From Shewanella aestuarii (GTDB lineage: Bacteria > Pseudomonadota > Gammaproteobacteria > Enterobacterales > Shewanellaceae), in NCBI RefSeq assembly GCF_011765625.1, contig NZ_CP050313.1, positions 3,902,501-3,966,500 on the forward strand: 64,000 nt of DNA, read 5' to 3'. The position numbers were made by a program, and so were the translations under genes. Positions 9,719-19,584 of the stretch are shown one piece after another (the first letter of the stretch is position 1; every line of letters begins with the position of its first letter). The notes under the pieces were generated by a model, which worked only from the letters and a program-made list of their open reading frames with translations, was not told the origin of the DNA and searched no databases.

Positions 9719-10942
9719 CTAATGCACCGCGGTTTTGCTCAACCACAGCCCCGCGGCATTAACCGCTTGCTGATAGTCTTGTTGATTGTCAAATAGGTGT
9801 AATAAGTTTGCCGCAAGCTCATCAGCATTACTTACTATGGTTAAGCCTCCGGCCTGTTGTAACAAAGTAGTGATTTCAGCAAAATCTCTATGGTTAGGCC
9901 CCATCATAACCGATAATCCCATGGCGGCGGGCTCAAGAGGATTGTGACCGCCATGAACAATTAAACTGCCACCCACCAAAGCCTGATCAGCCGTACCATA
10001 TAGCATTAATAGCTCGCCCATGGTATCGCCAAGTAGCACTTGAGTGGTATCGGTTACCTCATCGTTCATACTGCGACGAGCCAATTGCAGCCCGCTTTGG
10101 GTAATCGTAATGGCAGCAAGATTAAATTGCTCAGGATGACGCGGAGCCATAATCAATAACGCTTTAGGATAATGTTCAAGCAGCTGTTTATGTGCCTCAA
10201 GGATGATGTCAAACTCCCCCGGATGTACACTGCCTGCTACCCATACCGGCGTTAGCTGACGTTGCCATTGCTGGCGTAAATCAATGGCTTGCTGACGCTT
10301 GTCAGCATCAATGGTTAAATCAAACTTCAAACTTCCACACACCTGCACTTTGTCAGCATCGACACCTAACATAATAAATCGCTCGGCTTCGATTTGAGTT
10401 TGCACCGCAACCACGTCAAGCTTGCGCAACATTGGCTTAATTAACCAAGCTTTACTTTGATATTTTTGGGCTGATTTTGCCGATAATCGCGCATTAGCCA
10501 ATACCAACTTAACCTGCTGTTGATGGCTAAAATGCACTAAATTTGGCCACAACTCGGTTTCCATAATAATGCACATTTTTGGCTGCAACTGACGCAAAAA
10601 GCGCTGGATCGCATAACTGAAATCCAGTGGCAAATAGCAATGCTGGACACTATCACCAAAGGCTTTTATCACTTCGGCAGATCCCGTCGGGCTAGTCGTG
10701 GTAATGGTGAAATGATAATCAGGATGAGCAGCCATTAACTTTTTAATCATCGGCACCGCGGCTAAGGTTTCGCCCATTGACACACAATGCACGACCACAT
10801 CGCTTGCGCCCAGCTTTTTAAAACCCAAACGTTCAGCCCAACGACCACGGTAATCCGCACTTTTATAAGCCCGAAAGGCAAAATACAGCAGGACAAAAGG
10901 GGAAAGTACGTATAAGGTAAAGGAATACAATAATCGGGACAT
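9719..10942 (-). CDS. waaA: 3-deoxy-D-manno-octulosonic acid transferase
   Basis: WaaA transfers Kdo from CMP-Kdo to lipid A precursor at the cytoplasmic face of the inner membrane. The 407-residue protein has an N-terminal membrane anchor (residues 3-22), the catalytic-base motif GRWAERLGF with Glu near residue 37, and the family strings SMGETLAA, METELWPN, ANARLS, WVAGSVHPGE and GGHNPLEPA. In enterobacteria waaA is directly followed by coaD. Here more than 6 kb of LPS genes lie between. A kinase for Kdo is the convergent neighbour. Confidence 0.95.
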   Translation of the reverse strand: MSRLLYSFTLYVLSPFVLLYFAFRAYKSADYRGRWAERLGFKKLGASDVVVHCVSMGETLAAVPMIKKLMAAHPDYHFTITTTSPTGSAEVIKAFGDSVQHCYLPLDFSYAIQRFLRQLQPKMCIIMETELWPNLVHFSHQQQVKLVLANARLSAKSAQKYQSKAWLIKPMLRKLDVVAVQTQIEAERFIMLGVDADKVQVCGSLKFDLTIDADKRQQAIDLRQQWQRQLTPVWVAGSVHPGEFDIILEAHKQLLEHYPKALLIMAPRHPEQFNLAAITITQSGLQLARRSMNDEVTDTTQVLLGDTMGELLMLYGTADQALVGGSLIVHGGHNPLEPAAMGLSVMMGPNHRDFAEITTLLQQAGGLTIVSNADELAANLLHLFDNQQDYQQAVNAAGLWLSKTAVH

Positions 10943-11077
10943 TTATTATCCACTTATGAGATTTTACTTGTCAGATAAACACAATGTTAACATAATCTAA
11001 ATTCATAGGGATATGTGCTTTCGATTATCATGTCGCCACATAAATAGTCTGTTACTTATTAATGAATTGGAAATTGC

Positions 11078-11731
11078 ATGAAAACCCGCGATAAAATTGT
11101 TTTTGCAAGTCTTGAGCTTTTCAATGAACACGGTGAGCGCTCAATAACCACCAACCACATTGCTGCTCATTTAGGGATCAGTCCGGGCAACCTCTATTAC
11201 CACTTCCGCAATAAAGAAGACATTATCAACTCTATCTTCACCTTGTATGAAAGCCACCTTGAATCCGGCTTTAAGCCTTATGCTGATGTCCCTATCACGG
11301 TTGATTTATTGATTGGTTATTTTGATGCCATGTTCTACACCTTGTGGCAATTCCGTTTTATGTATGCCAATTTGGCCGATATTTTAAGCCGTGATGAAGC
11401 ACTTAAGCGTCGTTATTTGCACGCCCAACAACAAGTGTTAAACCGCTCAAGTGAAGTCCTACGTAAATTGAAAAAAGATGGCTTTCTTGATGTTGCGGAT
11501 GAGCGCGTAGTAGATTTAGCTGACACCATAAAAATGATGGTCAGCTTTTGGATTAGTTATCAGCTGACTCAAAGTAGTATCTCAACCATCACCAAAGCCA
11601 CCTTATACGATGGTTTATTAAGGGTATTAATGATTTTTAAGGCCTATGCTACTCCGTCATCACTAGCGACATTTGAGCGTCTTGAGCAGCATTATCATGA
11701 CATCGCCAACCAAGAGAGAGCTGCAGCTTAA
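11078..11731 (+). CDS. TetR-family transcriptional regulator
   Basis: The 217-residue protein has a TetR-type helix-turn-helix at residues 1-50, with the recognition part AAHLGISPGNLYYHFRNKEDI. The C-terminal ligand-binding half gives no clear clue to the effector. It is divergent from waaA with 135 bp between and stands 268 bp upstream of kbl on the same strand, with a terminator in between. A role in regulating kbl-tdh is possible but unproven. Confidence 0.85.
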   Translation: MKTRDKIVFASLELFNEHGERSITTNHIAAHLGISPGNLYYHFRNKEDIINSIFTLYESHLESGFKPYADVPITVDLLIGYFDAMFYTLWQFRFMYANLADILSRDEALKRRYLHAQQQVLNRSSEVLRKLKKDGFLDVADERVVDLADTIKMMVSFWISYQLTQSSISTITKATLYDGLLRVLMIFKAYATPSSLATFERLEQHYHDIANQERAAA

Positions 11732-11753
11732 TCAGTTTCAGTTCATTCACAGC

Positions 11754-11789
11754 CCTTTAATCCCGCTACACTTACTAGCGGGTTAAAGG
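11754..11789 (+). terminator. Hairpin after the TetR gene
   Basis: CCTTTAATCCCGCTA (11754-11768) pairs with TAGCGGGTTAAAGG (11776-11789) around a short loop, with one bulge. The stem is strong but the T-run after it is poor, so it may be a weak terminator or transcript-end stabiliser. Confidence 0.6.
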
Positions 11790-11999
11790 CAAATCAGTGC
11801 ACTTCATCATTAGTTTTTCTTATCAAAAATCACATATTGCACTAATCTTGTTAATGTTGTCATGGCGGCCATAAAAAACGCTGTGGGGCAACAAAAATAC
11901 AGGTTAGAATGCCTGCAACTCCAACTACCAACCCTAATGCAGTCAATGATTACATTCAGGTTTGGATTAGCATAATAACCAATATCTAGGAGAAAACAG

Positions 12000-13193
12000 G
12001 TGGCCTCATCCTCTTTCTACGACCGTATCAATCAACAAATTGCTGATGTAAAAGCCGATGGTTTATACAAAAGCGAGCGCGTTATTGCCTCTGCTCAACA
12101 AACTGCTATTGAAGTTAATCACCAAGAAGTAATTAACTTTTGTGCCAACAACTATCTTGGTTTAGCCAATCATCCTGAGCTAATTAAAGCTGCCCAACAA
12201 GGGTTAGCGAGCCATGGGTTTGGTATGGCGTCTGTTCGCTTTATCTGCGGCACACAAGATATTCATAAGCAGCTTGAGGCCAGCTTAAGTGAATTTTTAG
12301 GTATGGAAGATACCATTCTGTATTCCTCTTGTTTTGATGCAAACGCCGGCCTGTTTGAAACCTTATTAGATGCCGAAGATGCGATTGTTTCTGACGCCCT
12401 AAACCATGCTTCGATTATTGATGGTGTGCGTTTATGTAAAGCCAAGCGTTTCCGTTATGCCAACAACGACATGGCGGATTTAGAAGTGCAATTAATTGCC
12501 GCTAAAGAAGCGGGAGCGCGCAATATTATGATTGCTACTGATGGTGTGTTTTCAATGGATGGTGTTATCGCCAACCTCCAAGGTGTATGTGATTTAGCTG
12601 ACAAGTATGGTGCAATTGTCATGGTTGATGACTCTCACGCAGTGGGCTTTATTGGCGAAAACGGTCGCGGTACTCACGAATACTGTCAAGTGATGGACAG
12701 AGTTGACATCATCACCGGCACCTTAGGCAAAGCATTGGGTGGCGCATCAGGTGGCTTTACTGCGGCGAAAAAAGAAGTCGTTGAATGGCTACGTCAACGC
12801 TCTCGCCCCTATTTATTTTCAAACTCTTTAGCTCCCTCAATTGTAAGTGCATCAATTCGGGTGCTTGAAATGCTTAAAACTGGCCATGCGTTACGTGAAG
12901 CCGTTTGGGAAAATAGCCGCTACTTCCGCGAGCATATGTCAGCAGCAGGCTTCACATTAGGCGGAGCTGATCATGCCATTATTCCGGTGATGATTGGTGA
13001 TGCCAAATTAGCGAGCGATTTTGCAAATAAATTATTAGCAGAAAACATTTATGTAATTGGTTTTTCATTCCCAGTTGTGCCAAAAGGCCAAGCGCGTATT
13101 CGTACGCAAATGTCTGCCGCACATACTCGTGAACAGTTAGACCATGCTATTGGCGCCTTTACCCGCATTGGTAAAGAAATGGGCATAATTTGA
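12000..13193 (+). CDS. kbl: 2-amino-3-ketobutyrate CoA ligase (glycine C-acetyltransferase)
   Basis: This PLP enzyme converts 2-amino-3-oxobutyrate and CoA to glycine and acetyl-CoA, the second step of threonine degradation. The 397-residue protein has [17 protein letters not shown] and the PLP lysine in [13 protein letters not shown]. The start is a GTG at 12000, preceded by AGGAGA at ideal spacing; no in-frame ATG lies nearby. tdh, encoding the first step, follows 12 bp downstream, so the two form an operon. Confidence 0.97.
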   Translation: MASSSFYDRINQQIADVKADGLYKSERVIASAQQTAIEVNHQEVINFCANNYLGLANHPELIKAAQQGLASHGFGMASVRFICGTQDIHKQLEASLSEFLGMEDTILYSSCFDANAGLFETLLDAEDAIVSDALNHASIIDGVRLCKAKRFRYANNDMADLEVQLIAAKEAGARNIMIATDGVFSMDGVIANLQGVCDLADKYGAIVMVDDSHAVGFIGENGRGTHEYCQVMDRVDIITGTLGKALGGASGGFTAAKKEVVEWLRQRSRPYLFSNSLAPSIVSASIRVLEMLKTGHALREAVWENSRYFREHMSAAGFTLGGADHAIIPVMIGDAKLASDFANKLLAENIYVIGFSFPVVPKGQARIRTQMSAAHTREQLDHAIGAFTRIGKEMGII

Positions 13194-13205
13194 TAGGTCA
13201 ATATC

Positions 13206-14234
13206 ATGAAAGCATTAAGTAAATTAAAGCCTGAAGAAGGCATTTGGATGGTCGATGCGCCTAAACCAGAAATGGGCCATAACGATCTATTAATCAAAAT
13301 TCGCAAAACGGCTATTTGTGGCACAGATGTGCACATCTACAACTGGGATGAATGGTCACAAAAAACCATTCCTGTCCCTATGATTGCAGGCCACGAATAC
13401 GTGGGTGAAGTAGTCGATATGGGCCAAGAAGTCCGTGGTTTCAGTATTGGCGACCGCGTTTCAGGTGAAGGGCATATCACCTGTGGTTATTGTCGAAATT
13501 GCCGTGGTGGCCGCACACATTTATGTCGTAATACCTCTGGTGTGGGCGTCAACCGTGATGGTGCTTTTGCTGAATACCTTGTTTTGCCTGCATTTAATGC
13601 ATTTAAAATACCTGCTGATATCTCTGACGATTTAGCCGCTATATTCGACCCATTTGGTAATGCAGTTCATACTGCACTGTCTTTTGATCTGGTGGGTGAA
13701 GACGTGTTAATTACTGGTGCAGGCCCTATTGGCATTATGGCTGCGGCAGTTTGCAAACATGTTGGTGCTCGCCACGTCGTGATCACAGACGTAAACGAGT
13801 ACCGTCTTGATCTTGCCCTAAAAATGGGCGCAACGCGTGCGGTAAACGTTGCCAAAGAAAGCTTAAAAGACGTAATGAAAGATCTTGGTATGACAGAAGG
13901 CTTTGACGTAGGGCTAGAAATGTCTGGCGTACCGTCTGCATTCCACTCAATGCTTGATACCATGAACCACGGCGGCAAAATTGCCATGTTAGGCATTCCA
14001 GGTAGCGATATGGCTATCGACTGGAGCAAAGTAATATTCAAAGGGCTTATCATCAAAGGGATTTATGGCCGCGAGATGTTTGAAACCTGGTACAAGATGG
14101 CAAGCCTTATTCAGTCAGGCTTAGATCTATCGCCAATCATCACTCATCACTTTAGTATCGACGACTTCCAAAAAGGCTTCGACGCCATGCTTAGCGGGGC
14201 TTCTGGCAAAGTTATCCTAGACTGGAAAGCGTAA
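13206..14234 (+). CDS. tdh: L-threonine 3-dehydrogenase
   Basis: Tdh oxidises L-threonine to 2-amino-3-oxobutyrate with NAD+, which Kbl then splits. The 342-residue protein is a zinc alcohol-dehydrogenase-type enzyme. It has catalytic-zinc residues in [15 protein letters not shown] and AGHEYVGEV, structural zinc cysteines in [15 protein letters not shown], and the NAD fold [14 protein letters not shown]. It is translated just after kbl in the same operon. Length and motifs are normal. Confidence 0.97.
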   Translation: MKALSKLKPEEGIWMVDAPKPEMGHNDLLIKIRKTAICGTDVHIYNWDEWSQKTIPVPMIAGHEYVGEVVDMGQEVRGFSIGDRVSGEGHITCGYCRNCRGGRTHLCRNTSGVGVNRDGAFAEYLVLPAFNAFKIPADISDDLAAIFDPFGNAVHTALSFDLVGEDVLITGAGPIGIMAAAVCKHVGARHVVITDVNEYRLDLALKMGATRAVNVAKESLKDVMKDLGMTEGFDVGLEMSGVPSAFHSMLDTMNHGGKIAMLGIPGSDMAIDWSKVIFKGLIIKGIYGREMFETWYKMASLIQSGLDLSPIITHHFSIDDFQKGFDAMLSGASGKVILDWKA

Positions 14235-14682
14235 ATTTTTCGTTTTAATCAGCAAAATTGAGCTTTCAATTTAAAGGGCTATATGCGCAATATGGCAAAT
14301 ATAGCCCTAGTTTGCCCCTCAAAAAACCCCAATATCAAATCTCAATCTACAGTGGCTAACTTTATTAAATCATCATTAAATTTATTAAGTTAACCGGTTT
14401 GGTCTCAAACATTTTTACCCGAGTGATAACACAATAACGCCAAGCAAATATGACCAAGCATCACCGCCTTATCCTCTTAATTCAATTGCACTTGTAAGGC
14501 AATGTCGACGCAAAAAATGTAATCATTATTGCCTCTGGGTATGCTGGCATTGCCCATATTTAACAACACATCCTGAAACCTTGTACTACACTTTTTAACT
14601 ATCGGTTATCTAAGATAAAGATGAAAAATTGAGAATTATTAACAGCACAAATGATTTTCGATTTTATGGTTAAACGAGTGGG
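14235..14682. other. 448-bp intergenic region between tdh and the chemoreceptor gene
   Basis: AGGGCTATAT (14275-14284) pairs with ATATAGCCCT (14299-14308) and could end the kbl-tdh transcript, although few T residues follow. I saw no tRNA, small ORF or convincing sigma-28 promoter (TAAA-N15-GCCGATAA) before the chemoreceptor gene. Confidence 0.5.
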
Positions 14683-16302
14683 ATGACTATGATGGCGCTA
14701 TCAATCAGTAAAAAGTTAAATATCAGCTTAACTGCATTAATGCTGCTGAGTATTTTTATAGGCTTTATGGGTTTTCGTGGGATTAGTACCCTTGAAAATA
14801 CCTTAGTATTTATCTCAACCACCGCTTGGGATGCTGCTGATGGTGCAATGGAGGGAACTATCGGTATTCAGGGGCAGATGCTAGGGTTCACTGAACAGAT
14901 AAAACCAAAGTCTGAAAAAAATGAACAAGATATTAAAGATCTAATAGCAAGCTCCAAAGAGATGCAAGACGAAGCATTAGGCAGAATGAAAGCCTCTGGA
15001 TTAATTCTTCAAGACAAAATTCGAATATTAGATGGTTTTATTGCTGATTTTGAAAAATCTAAACAACAACTACAGCAGGGCATCATCGAGCAATCTCCTA
15101 ATATAGATAAATATCATTACACCCTCATTCAATCTGGCAATGTATTGCTTAATTATTTAGAAGAATTAGAAGCCGCTGCGGATGCCAGAGTTGAAGAAAC
15201 CGCCAGTGGTGTAAATGACATGATTGCTGCAATAAGATTTCAATTAGTGTTTGCTGTTATTTTCAGTGTTGTTTTAGGGTTTGCCATCATTTGGTTAGCA
15301 TTTAAATTAGTTATTACACCATTGCGCCATGTGACTGATGAACTCAAAAATATATCTGAAGGTGAAGGTGACTTGTCGGTACGTTTAGATGATAAAGGCA
15401 GTGATGAAATTGCTGAACTCAGTCGCTATTTTAATAAGTTTGTCGAAAGTATTCATGGCATTATTAAACGTGTTGTAGATTCAGCAGAGCAAATTGCCAA
15501 CAGCTCTTTAAATGCTGCGAATAAAGCAAATACATCTTTATCTGTGGTACATAAGCAACAAGATGAAACCTCGCATATCGCAACGTCTGCGGCACAGTTA
15601 TCTTCAACTGTTGATGAAATTGCTCGAAATTCTGCAGAAGCCGCTCACTCAGCAAAAGATGCTGCTGAAGGCGCCCTTCGCTGTCAGCAAAGTGTGACGG
15701 TTACAATGGCGTTGATTGACCAATTAAATAATGAAATTGCTAAATCTTCTTCTGTGATAGTGGGTTTAAAAGATGACACAAATTCTATTGGCTCAGTATT
15801 GGGCGTGATAGGTGGCATTGCTGAACAAACTAACTTATTAGCATTAAATGCAGCAATTGAAGCAGCAAGAGCTGGCGAACAGGGAAGAGGATTTGCTGTG
15901 GTTGCAGATGAAGTGAGAAGTTTAGCCAATCGAACGCAAGAATCAACTCAAGATATTCAGCAAATGATTGAGAAATTACAGTCTGGTGCAGAAGCTGCTG
16001 TAGATGCAATGAGTAGCAGTCAAAGTATTGCAGATAAAACCGCAGAGCAATCTCATGATGTGAAAAACGTGCTTGATGAAGTCAATCGACTCATTGATCA
16101 AATTAGTTCTATGAGTATGCAAATATCGACTGCGACAGAAGAGCAGAGTTCAGTAACCAATGAAATGAGTCATAATATTGAGAATGTTAATCATGCCTCA
16201 ATTGAGGTCAGTGAGTCGATTCAAGTGGCTGCAACTGATGCGAAAAGACTCTGTGATGTCGGACTTGAATTAAAAGAGTTAGTTGGCCGATTTAAAGTCT
16301 AA
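14683..16302 (+). CDS. Methyl-accepting chemotaxis protein
   Basis: The 539-residue protein is a transmembrane chemoreceptor. It has TM1 near residues 13-32, a periplasmic sensing part of about 150 residues, TM2 near 188-210, a HAMP domain beginning at [20 protein letters not shown], and a long cytoplasmic coiled-coil. The signalling tip is [20 protein letters not shown] followed by [20 protein letters not shown]. It would signal to CheA/CheW. The periplasmic ligand cannot be inferred. The ATG at 14689 is an alternative start with a better GAGTGGG ribosome site. The gene stands alone. Confidence 0.93.
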   Translation: MTMMALSISKKLNISLTALMLLSIFIGFMGFRGISTLENTLVFISTTAWDAADGAMEGTIGIQGQMLGFTEQIKPKSEKNEQDIKDLIASSKEMQDEALGRMKASGLILQDKIRILDGFIADFEKSKQQLQQGIIEQSPNIDKYHYTLIQSGNVLLNYLEELEAAADARVEETASGVNDMIAAIRFQLVFAVIFSVVLGFAIIWLAFKLVITPLRHVTDELKNISEGEGDLSVRLDDKGSDEIAELSRYFNKFVESIHGIIKRVVDSAEQIANSSLNAANKANTSLSVVHKQQDETSHIATSAAQLSSTVDEIARNSAEAAHSAKDAAEGALRCQQSVTVTMALIDQLNNEIAKSSSVIVGLKDDTNSIGSVLGVIGGIAEQTNLLALNAAIEAARAGEQGRGFAVVADEVRSLANRTQESTQDIQQMIEKLQSGAEAAVDAMSSSQSIADKTAEQSHDVKNVLDEVNRLIDQISSMSMQISTATEEQSSVTNEMSHNIENVNHASIEVSESIQVAATDAKRLCDVGLELKELVGRFKV

Positions 16303-16645
16303 TCTTGCGATTAGTGTCAGCGAAGAACAAAAGAATGATTAACATCAAACTTAACTACGTTTCTAAAAAACCTCCACTTTTACAATATCTTAATTAAACT
16401 GTAGTGGTGCGGTTATTTTAACCACCTAACAACTAGATACAAATTATTGAGGGTACATTTCCTTATTTTTGTAGCCAATTTCACTACAACAACCAATATT
16501 GCTAAGTTAGGCTATAGTGATCCTTAATGAATTGTACCAACCACCGCGATCGACAGCTTATTACATCCTCTTCATATAAAAACATAGATAGAGTTTGCTA
16601 TATAGGTACTGTGAAATCAAACACTTGGATATCTAGCATTAAGTT
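16303..16645. other. 343-bp intergenic region
   Basis: A short weak hairpin (GGTTA 16411-16415 with TAACC 16419-16423) follows the chemoreceptor gene. Nothing else recognisable was seen; it presumably holds the promoter of the split diguanylate cyclase gene. Confidence 0.4.
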
Positions 16646-17127
16646 ATGAGAATAATATATTTTTCTATCTTTATCATGTGGGTTGGCGCACTTTCGATTA
16701 TTTATATTGAGGGTAAGAGTAATGTAGAAGACTCACTCATCAGCTCACTGAAAGATAATGAACGAGAAGTATCTCAACTATTAGAAATCGCAATTGCATA
16801 CAACGAATCAACAAAAGAACAGTTAATTGCCAATTTGCTTTTAAACTTCGAAAACAAGGTTCATCCACTCACATCTCAGTTAAATGACTATCCAGAAATA
16901 GCATCCTATGGGCTCGAAGGAAATGAAACCATCGATGGCGAACCTTACAAAGCTAACCTAACTGGTATAGGCTCGCTGTCAGAAGTCACAATTGAAACCT
17001 TGCATGAAATCAATGCCGCATTAGCATTAAATTTGTCAACTGCAGTAGAGAACAAAAACACTCAATTTTTATGGGCCTATTATACCTCTAAAAATGGGTT
17101 TATGTTGCTTGCTCCTAGAGTAGGTAT
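16646..17127 (+). pseudogene. Diguanylate cyclase, 5' part (split by IS66)
   Basis: This is the start of a sensor diguanylate cyclase: TM1 at residues 3-21, then the first part of a periplasmic Cache-like sensing domain. Reading continues for only one codon into the insertion sequence before a stop. Joining 17127 directly to 19585 (removing the element and one target duplication) restores one open frame of 518 codons including the stop, passing VGIKDFYF at the junction. The gene is therefore disrupted by the insertion alone and shows no other decay. Confidence 0.92.
17120..17127. repeat. Target-site duplication, left copy
   Basis: GTAGGTAT stands immediately before the left end of the IS66 element and is repeated exactly at 19577-19584. 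Eight base pairs is the characteristic duplication of the IS66 family. Confidence 0.95.
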
Positions 17128-17157
17128 GTAAGCGTCTAGGCAAATACACCTAGCCAT

Positions 17158-18705
17158 TTACCTTTGCTTGATATTCCACGGTAGTAAAGACTCAACGTCA
17201 CTTGGGTTATCCGCCAAGCCTTGCAGGCAATTAGCGATATACTCATGTACGACTAGGTCGTTGGCCTTCGCTGTTTCGATGAGACTGTAAAGGATTGCGC
17301 TGGCACGTGCACCATGCGGTGTATTTGAAAATAGCCATGCCTTGCGACCTATCACAAAGGGTTTTATCGCCCGTTCGGCGCGGTTGTTGTCGATACTTAA
17401 TCGGCCATCATCTAAGTAGCGCCTGAACTTTTCAAATTGATTCAGCGCATAAATGATGGCTTTACCTAATGCCATTTTCGGGGGGATTTTATCTTGATGC
17501 TGTAATAGCCATTGATGAAGTTCATCGATGATAATCTTGGATTTTTGCTGCCTTATGGCATATTTATCATCAGCAGATTTACCTTTAATCTGTTGCTCTA
17601 TGCCATAAAGTTTACCGATAAGGTTTAATGCTACATCAGCTTTGCCTGTTTTTTTGTTATTCCCTTTAGCTTCGATAAATTTACGACGAATATGCGCCAA
17701 ACAAGCTACCAAGGTCGCATCGGTTTGGGCGTAGGCTTGATAGCCATCCACTTGTAAATAACCGGAAAACCCTGCTAAAAAGTCAACGGCACATTGGCCT
17801 GCACGGCTGTTGTGATAATCATAGAGTACTATGTTAGTGTTGCCCTTGGGAGCATCATCACCACAGCAATATAACCACATGTAGCTAGTCGGTTTATCGG
17901 CTTTTAATACCTTAAGCGGGGTTTCATCCGCATGGATAATGTCTTGCGCTAGTAAACTGACTTTCAGGCGTTGATATAAAGGCTCAAGTAAATCGGCACA
18001 GCGTATCATCCAACTCGACATGGTCTTGCGATTGAGCATAACACCAATATCAGAAAATAGGGTTTCTTGGCGATATAAAGGCAAGCCAAACTGATATTTG
18101 CAGGTGATGATATGACTAAGCAAACTTGGCGTTGCCATGCTTTTTGGGATAGGCGTTGCAGGCATGGGCGCAGTTTTTATCGCGACCTTAACACCTTGCT
18201 GCTCACATTGACGACAAGCATATTTCGGTCGAATGGTTTTTATTACCTTGATGTGCGCGGGGACAAATTCCAGCGTCTCGCTACAACTTTGCCCCATTTG
18301 ATGCAGCGCCCCTTGGCAACAATCACAGTATTTGTCGGCTTCATCAATATCAACAACGACCTCTTCACGAGGAAGTTCAACTGGCAATGGCTTTCGCTTG
18401 GGTTGCTCTAATGATTTATCAAGCGTCGGTAGCTCAGTAAGTAGCGCTTTATCTTGCGCATCAAGGGTATCGACTTGTTCTGTACCTAATTCAGCTTCTG
18501 CTTCATTAAAGACTTCCCCCGCGCCAGGCAGTTTCTCTGATTTTTTAGCAAATTCTCTGGCGAGCTTAGCGTTGTATTGGACTAGTAAGTCATGAATTTG
18601 TGCACTTTGCTCGGCAATCAGGGCATCTTTTTCGGCCAACGTTTGCTGCAACTCAAGCAGCATTTGCTTGAGTTGTGCTGGGTCGTCAGGTAATTCATGG
18701 GGCAA
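17158..18705 (-). CDS. tnpC: IS66 family transposase TnpC
   Basis: The 515-residue protein is the catalytic transposase of IS66. In order it has an N-terminal leucine-rich coiled-coil (residues 5-50), a zinc-binding region (YCDCCQGALHQMG and YACRQCEQQG), and the DDE core: HADETPLKVL, then QVDGYQAYAQ, then DNNRAERAIKPFVIGRKAWL carrying the Glu. The C-terminal IS66 tail (LPWNIKQR) reaches almost to the left inverted repeat. It lies 120 bp after tnpB in the same direction. Confidence 0.96.
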   Translation of the reverse strand: MPHELPDDPAQLKQMLLELQQTLAEKDALIAEQSAQIHDLLVQYNAKLAREFAKKSEKLPGAGEVFNEAEAELGTEQVDTLDAQDKALLTELPTLDKSLEQPKRKPLPVELPREEVVVDIDEADKYCDCCQGALHQMGQSCSETLEFVPAHIKVIKTIRPKYACRQCEQQGVKVAIKTAPMPATPIPKSMATPSLLSHIITCKYQFGLPLYRQETLFSDIGVMLNRKTMSSWMIRCADLLEPLYQRLKVSLLAQDIIHADETPLKVLKADKPTSYMWLYCCGDDAPKGNTNIVLYDYHNSRAGQCAVDFLAGFSGYLQVDGYQAYAQTDATLVACLAHIRRKFIEAKGNNKKTGKADVALNLIGKLYGIEQQIKGKSADDKYAIRQQKSKIIIDELHQWLLQHQDKIPPKMALGKAIIYALNQFEKFRRYLDDGRLSIDNNRAERAIKPFVIGRKAWLFSNTPHGARASAILYSLIETAKANDLVVHEYIANCLQGLADNPSDVESLLPWNIKQR

Positions 18706-18825
18706 GGTTTTTATGCCCGCAGTGTATCAGAAATAGCAAGCCAAATAAGGGGTTAAGCATTAATCCATGTCAGGGGTAGTGTCAACGATCCTTCACTGCA
18801 AAACGATCGCCCTTATTTGTCTCAT

Positions 18826-19173
18826 TTAAGCTAAAGATTGATAGTTAAGTGATTGATGCCCAATCACATCAAAGCCTGATAACAACCATGAAAGCTGCTG
18901 CTCGGTTAAGCTGTAGGCTTGGCGGTCAACTTTACTGGGCCATTTAAACCTTTGCTTCTCCAAGCGCTTATACCACAGGGCAAATCCCGTTTTATCCCAA
19001 TACAGCAATTTGAGTTTATTTTTAGCCTTATTACAAAACACGAATAGTGCGCCAGTATAAGCATCATGGGCGAGTTCTTGTTCAACAATCGCCACAAGGC
19101 CATCAATGGATTTACGAAAATCAACGGCATCACGATGTAAATAAATGGCAGGTGGGTCGATAAACATCTTCAT
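18826..19173 (-). CDS. tnpB: IS66 family accessory protein TnpB
   Basis: The 115-residue protein matches IS66 Orf2/TnpB, with IYLHRDAVDFRKSIDGL near the start and LFVFCNKAKNKLKLLYWD in the middle. TnpB is needed for efficient IS66 transposition; its biochemical role is not settled. Its start overlaps the end of tnpA by 4 bp, suggesting translational coupling. Confidence 0.95.
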   Translation of the reverse strand: MKMFIDPPAIYLHRDAVDFRKSIDGLVAIVEQELAHDAYTGALFVFCNKAKNKLKLLYWDKTGFALWYKRLEKQRFKWPSKVDRQAYSLTEQQLSWLLSGFDVIGHQSLNYQSLA

Positions 19174-19496
19174 GGCGCAAGCTCTCGCAATAATTGCGCA
19201 AGAAAACTCGGCGAGACTGAGTGAGGCAAGTGCAATTTGGCATGAGCGAGTTCTAATGTGATAGCAACGTTTGGCGGCGCGAGTTCGAGTTGAGTCACTT
19301 GATGCTCAATGACTTTATGTTGTGAGATTTGGGCGCAGACGAAAGCGCCCTCAGTTGATGCCAAGCGCTTTTTGTGGGCATAAAAGCTCGATGTGGATAA
19401 TTTATGTTTGCGGCAATAAGCACTGATATTTAAGCCGCTTTGCTGCTGCGCAAGAACGAGCTCTTGCCACTGCTGTTTATTACGAAAGGTTTTCAT
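19170..19496 (-). CDS. tnpA: IS66 family accessory protein TnpA
   Basis: The 108-residue protein has the helix-turn-helix-like N-terminus typical of IS66 Orf1/TnpA (SGLNISAYCRKHKLSTSSFY). The ATG at 19496 has GGGAGA six bases upstream. The ten extra codons upstream lack family similarity. It is the first gene of the element's operon, just inside the right inverted repeat. Confidence 0.92.
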   Translation of the reverse strand: MKTFRNKQQWQELVLAQQQSGLNISAYCRKHKLSTSSFYAHKKRLASTEGAFVCAQISQHKVIEHQVTQLELAPPNVAITLELAHAKLHLPHSVSPSFLAQLLRELAP

Positions 19497-19576
19497 TATG
19501 TATCTCCCAATAAAACATGGGAACAAAATAAATCAACAGCATAGTAAGCGGTATGTGCCTTTGGGCAGACGCTTAC

Positions 19577-19584
19577 GTAGGTAT
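19577..19584. repeat. Target-site duplication, right copy
   Basis: The sequence GTAGGTAT follows directly after the right inverted repeat (ending CGCTTAC) and is identical to 17120-17127. Confidence 0.95.

Larger units (their letters stand above)
17128..19576 (-). mobile_element. Complete IS66-family insertion sequence (2449 bp)
   Basis: The element has terminal inverted repeats beginning GTAAGCGTCT at both ends (17128 inward and the complement of 19576 inward; 17 of the outer 22 positions match) and is flanked by the 8-bp duplication GTAGGTAT. It holds the full IS66 set tnpA-tnpB-tnpC on the minus strand. All three frames are intact, so it may still be mobile. The exact duplications and intact genes point to recent insertion. 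Confidence 0.96.

Noticed and set aside
13667..14056. Minus-strand frame opposite tdh
   Set aside because: It overlaps the intact NAD-binding part of tdh and has no ribosome site or family similarity.
17158..19496. Transposition genes as a possible novel system
   Set aside because: The three genes, inverted repeats and 8-bp duplication match the known IS66 family exactly.
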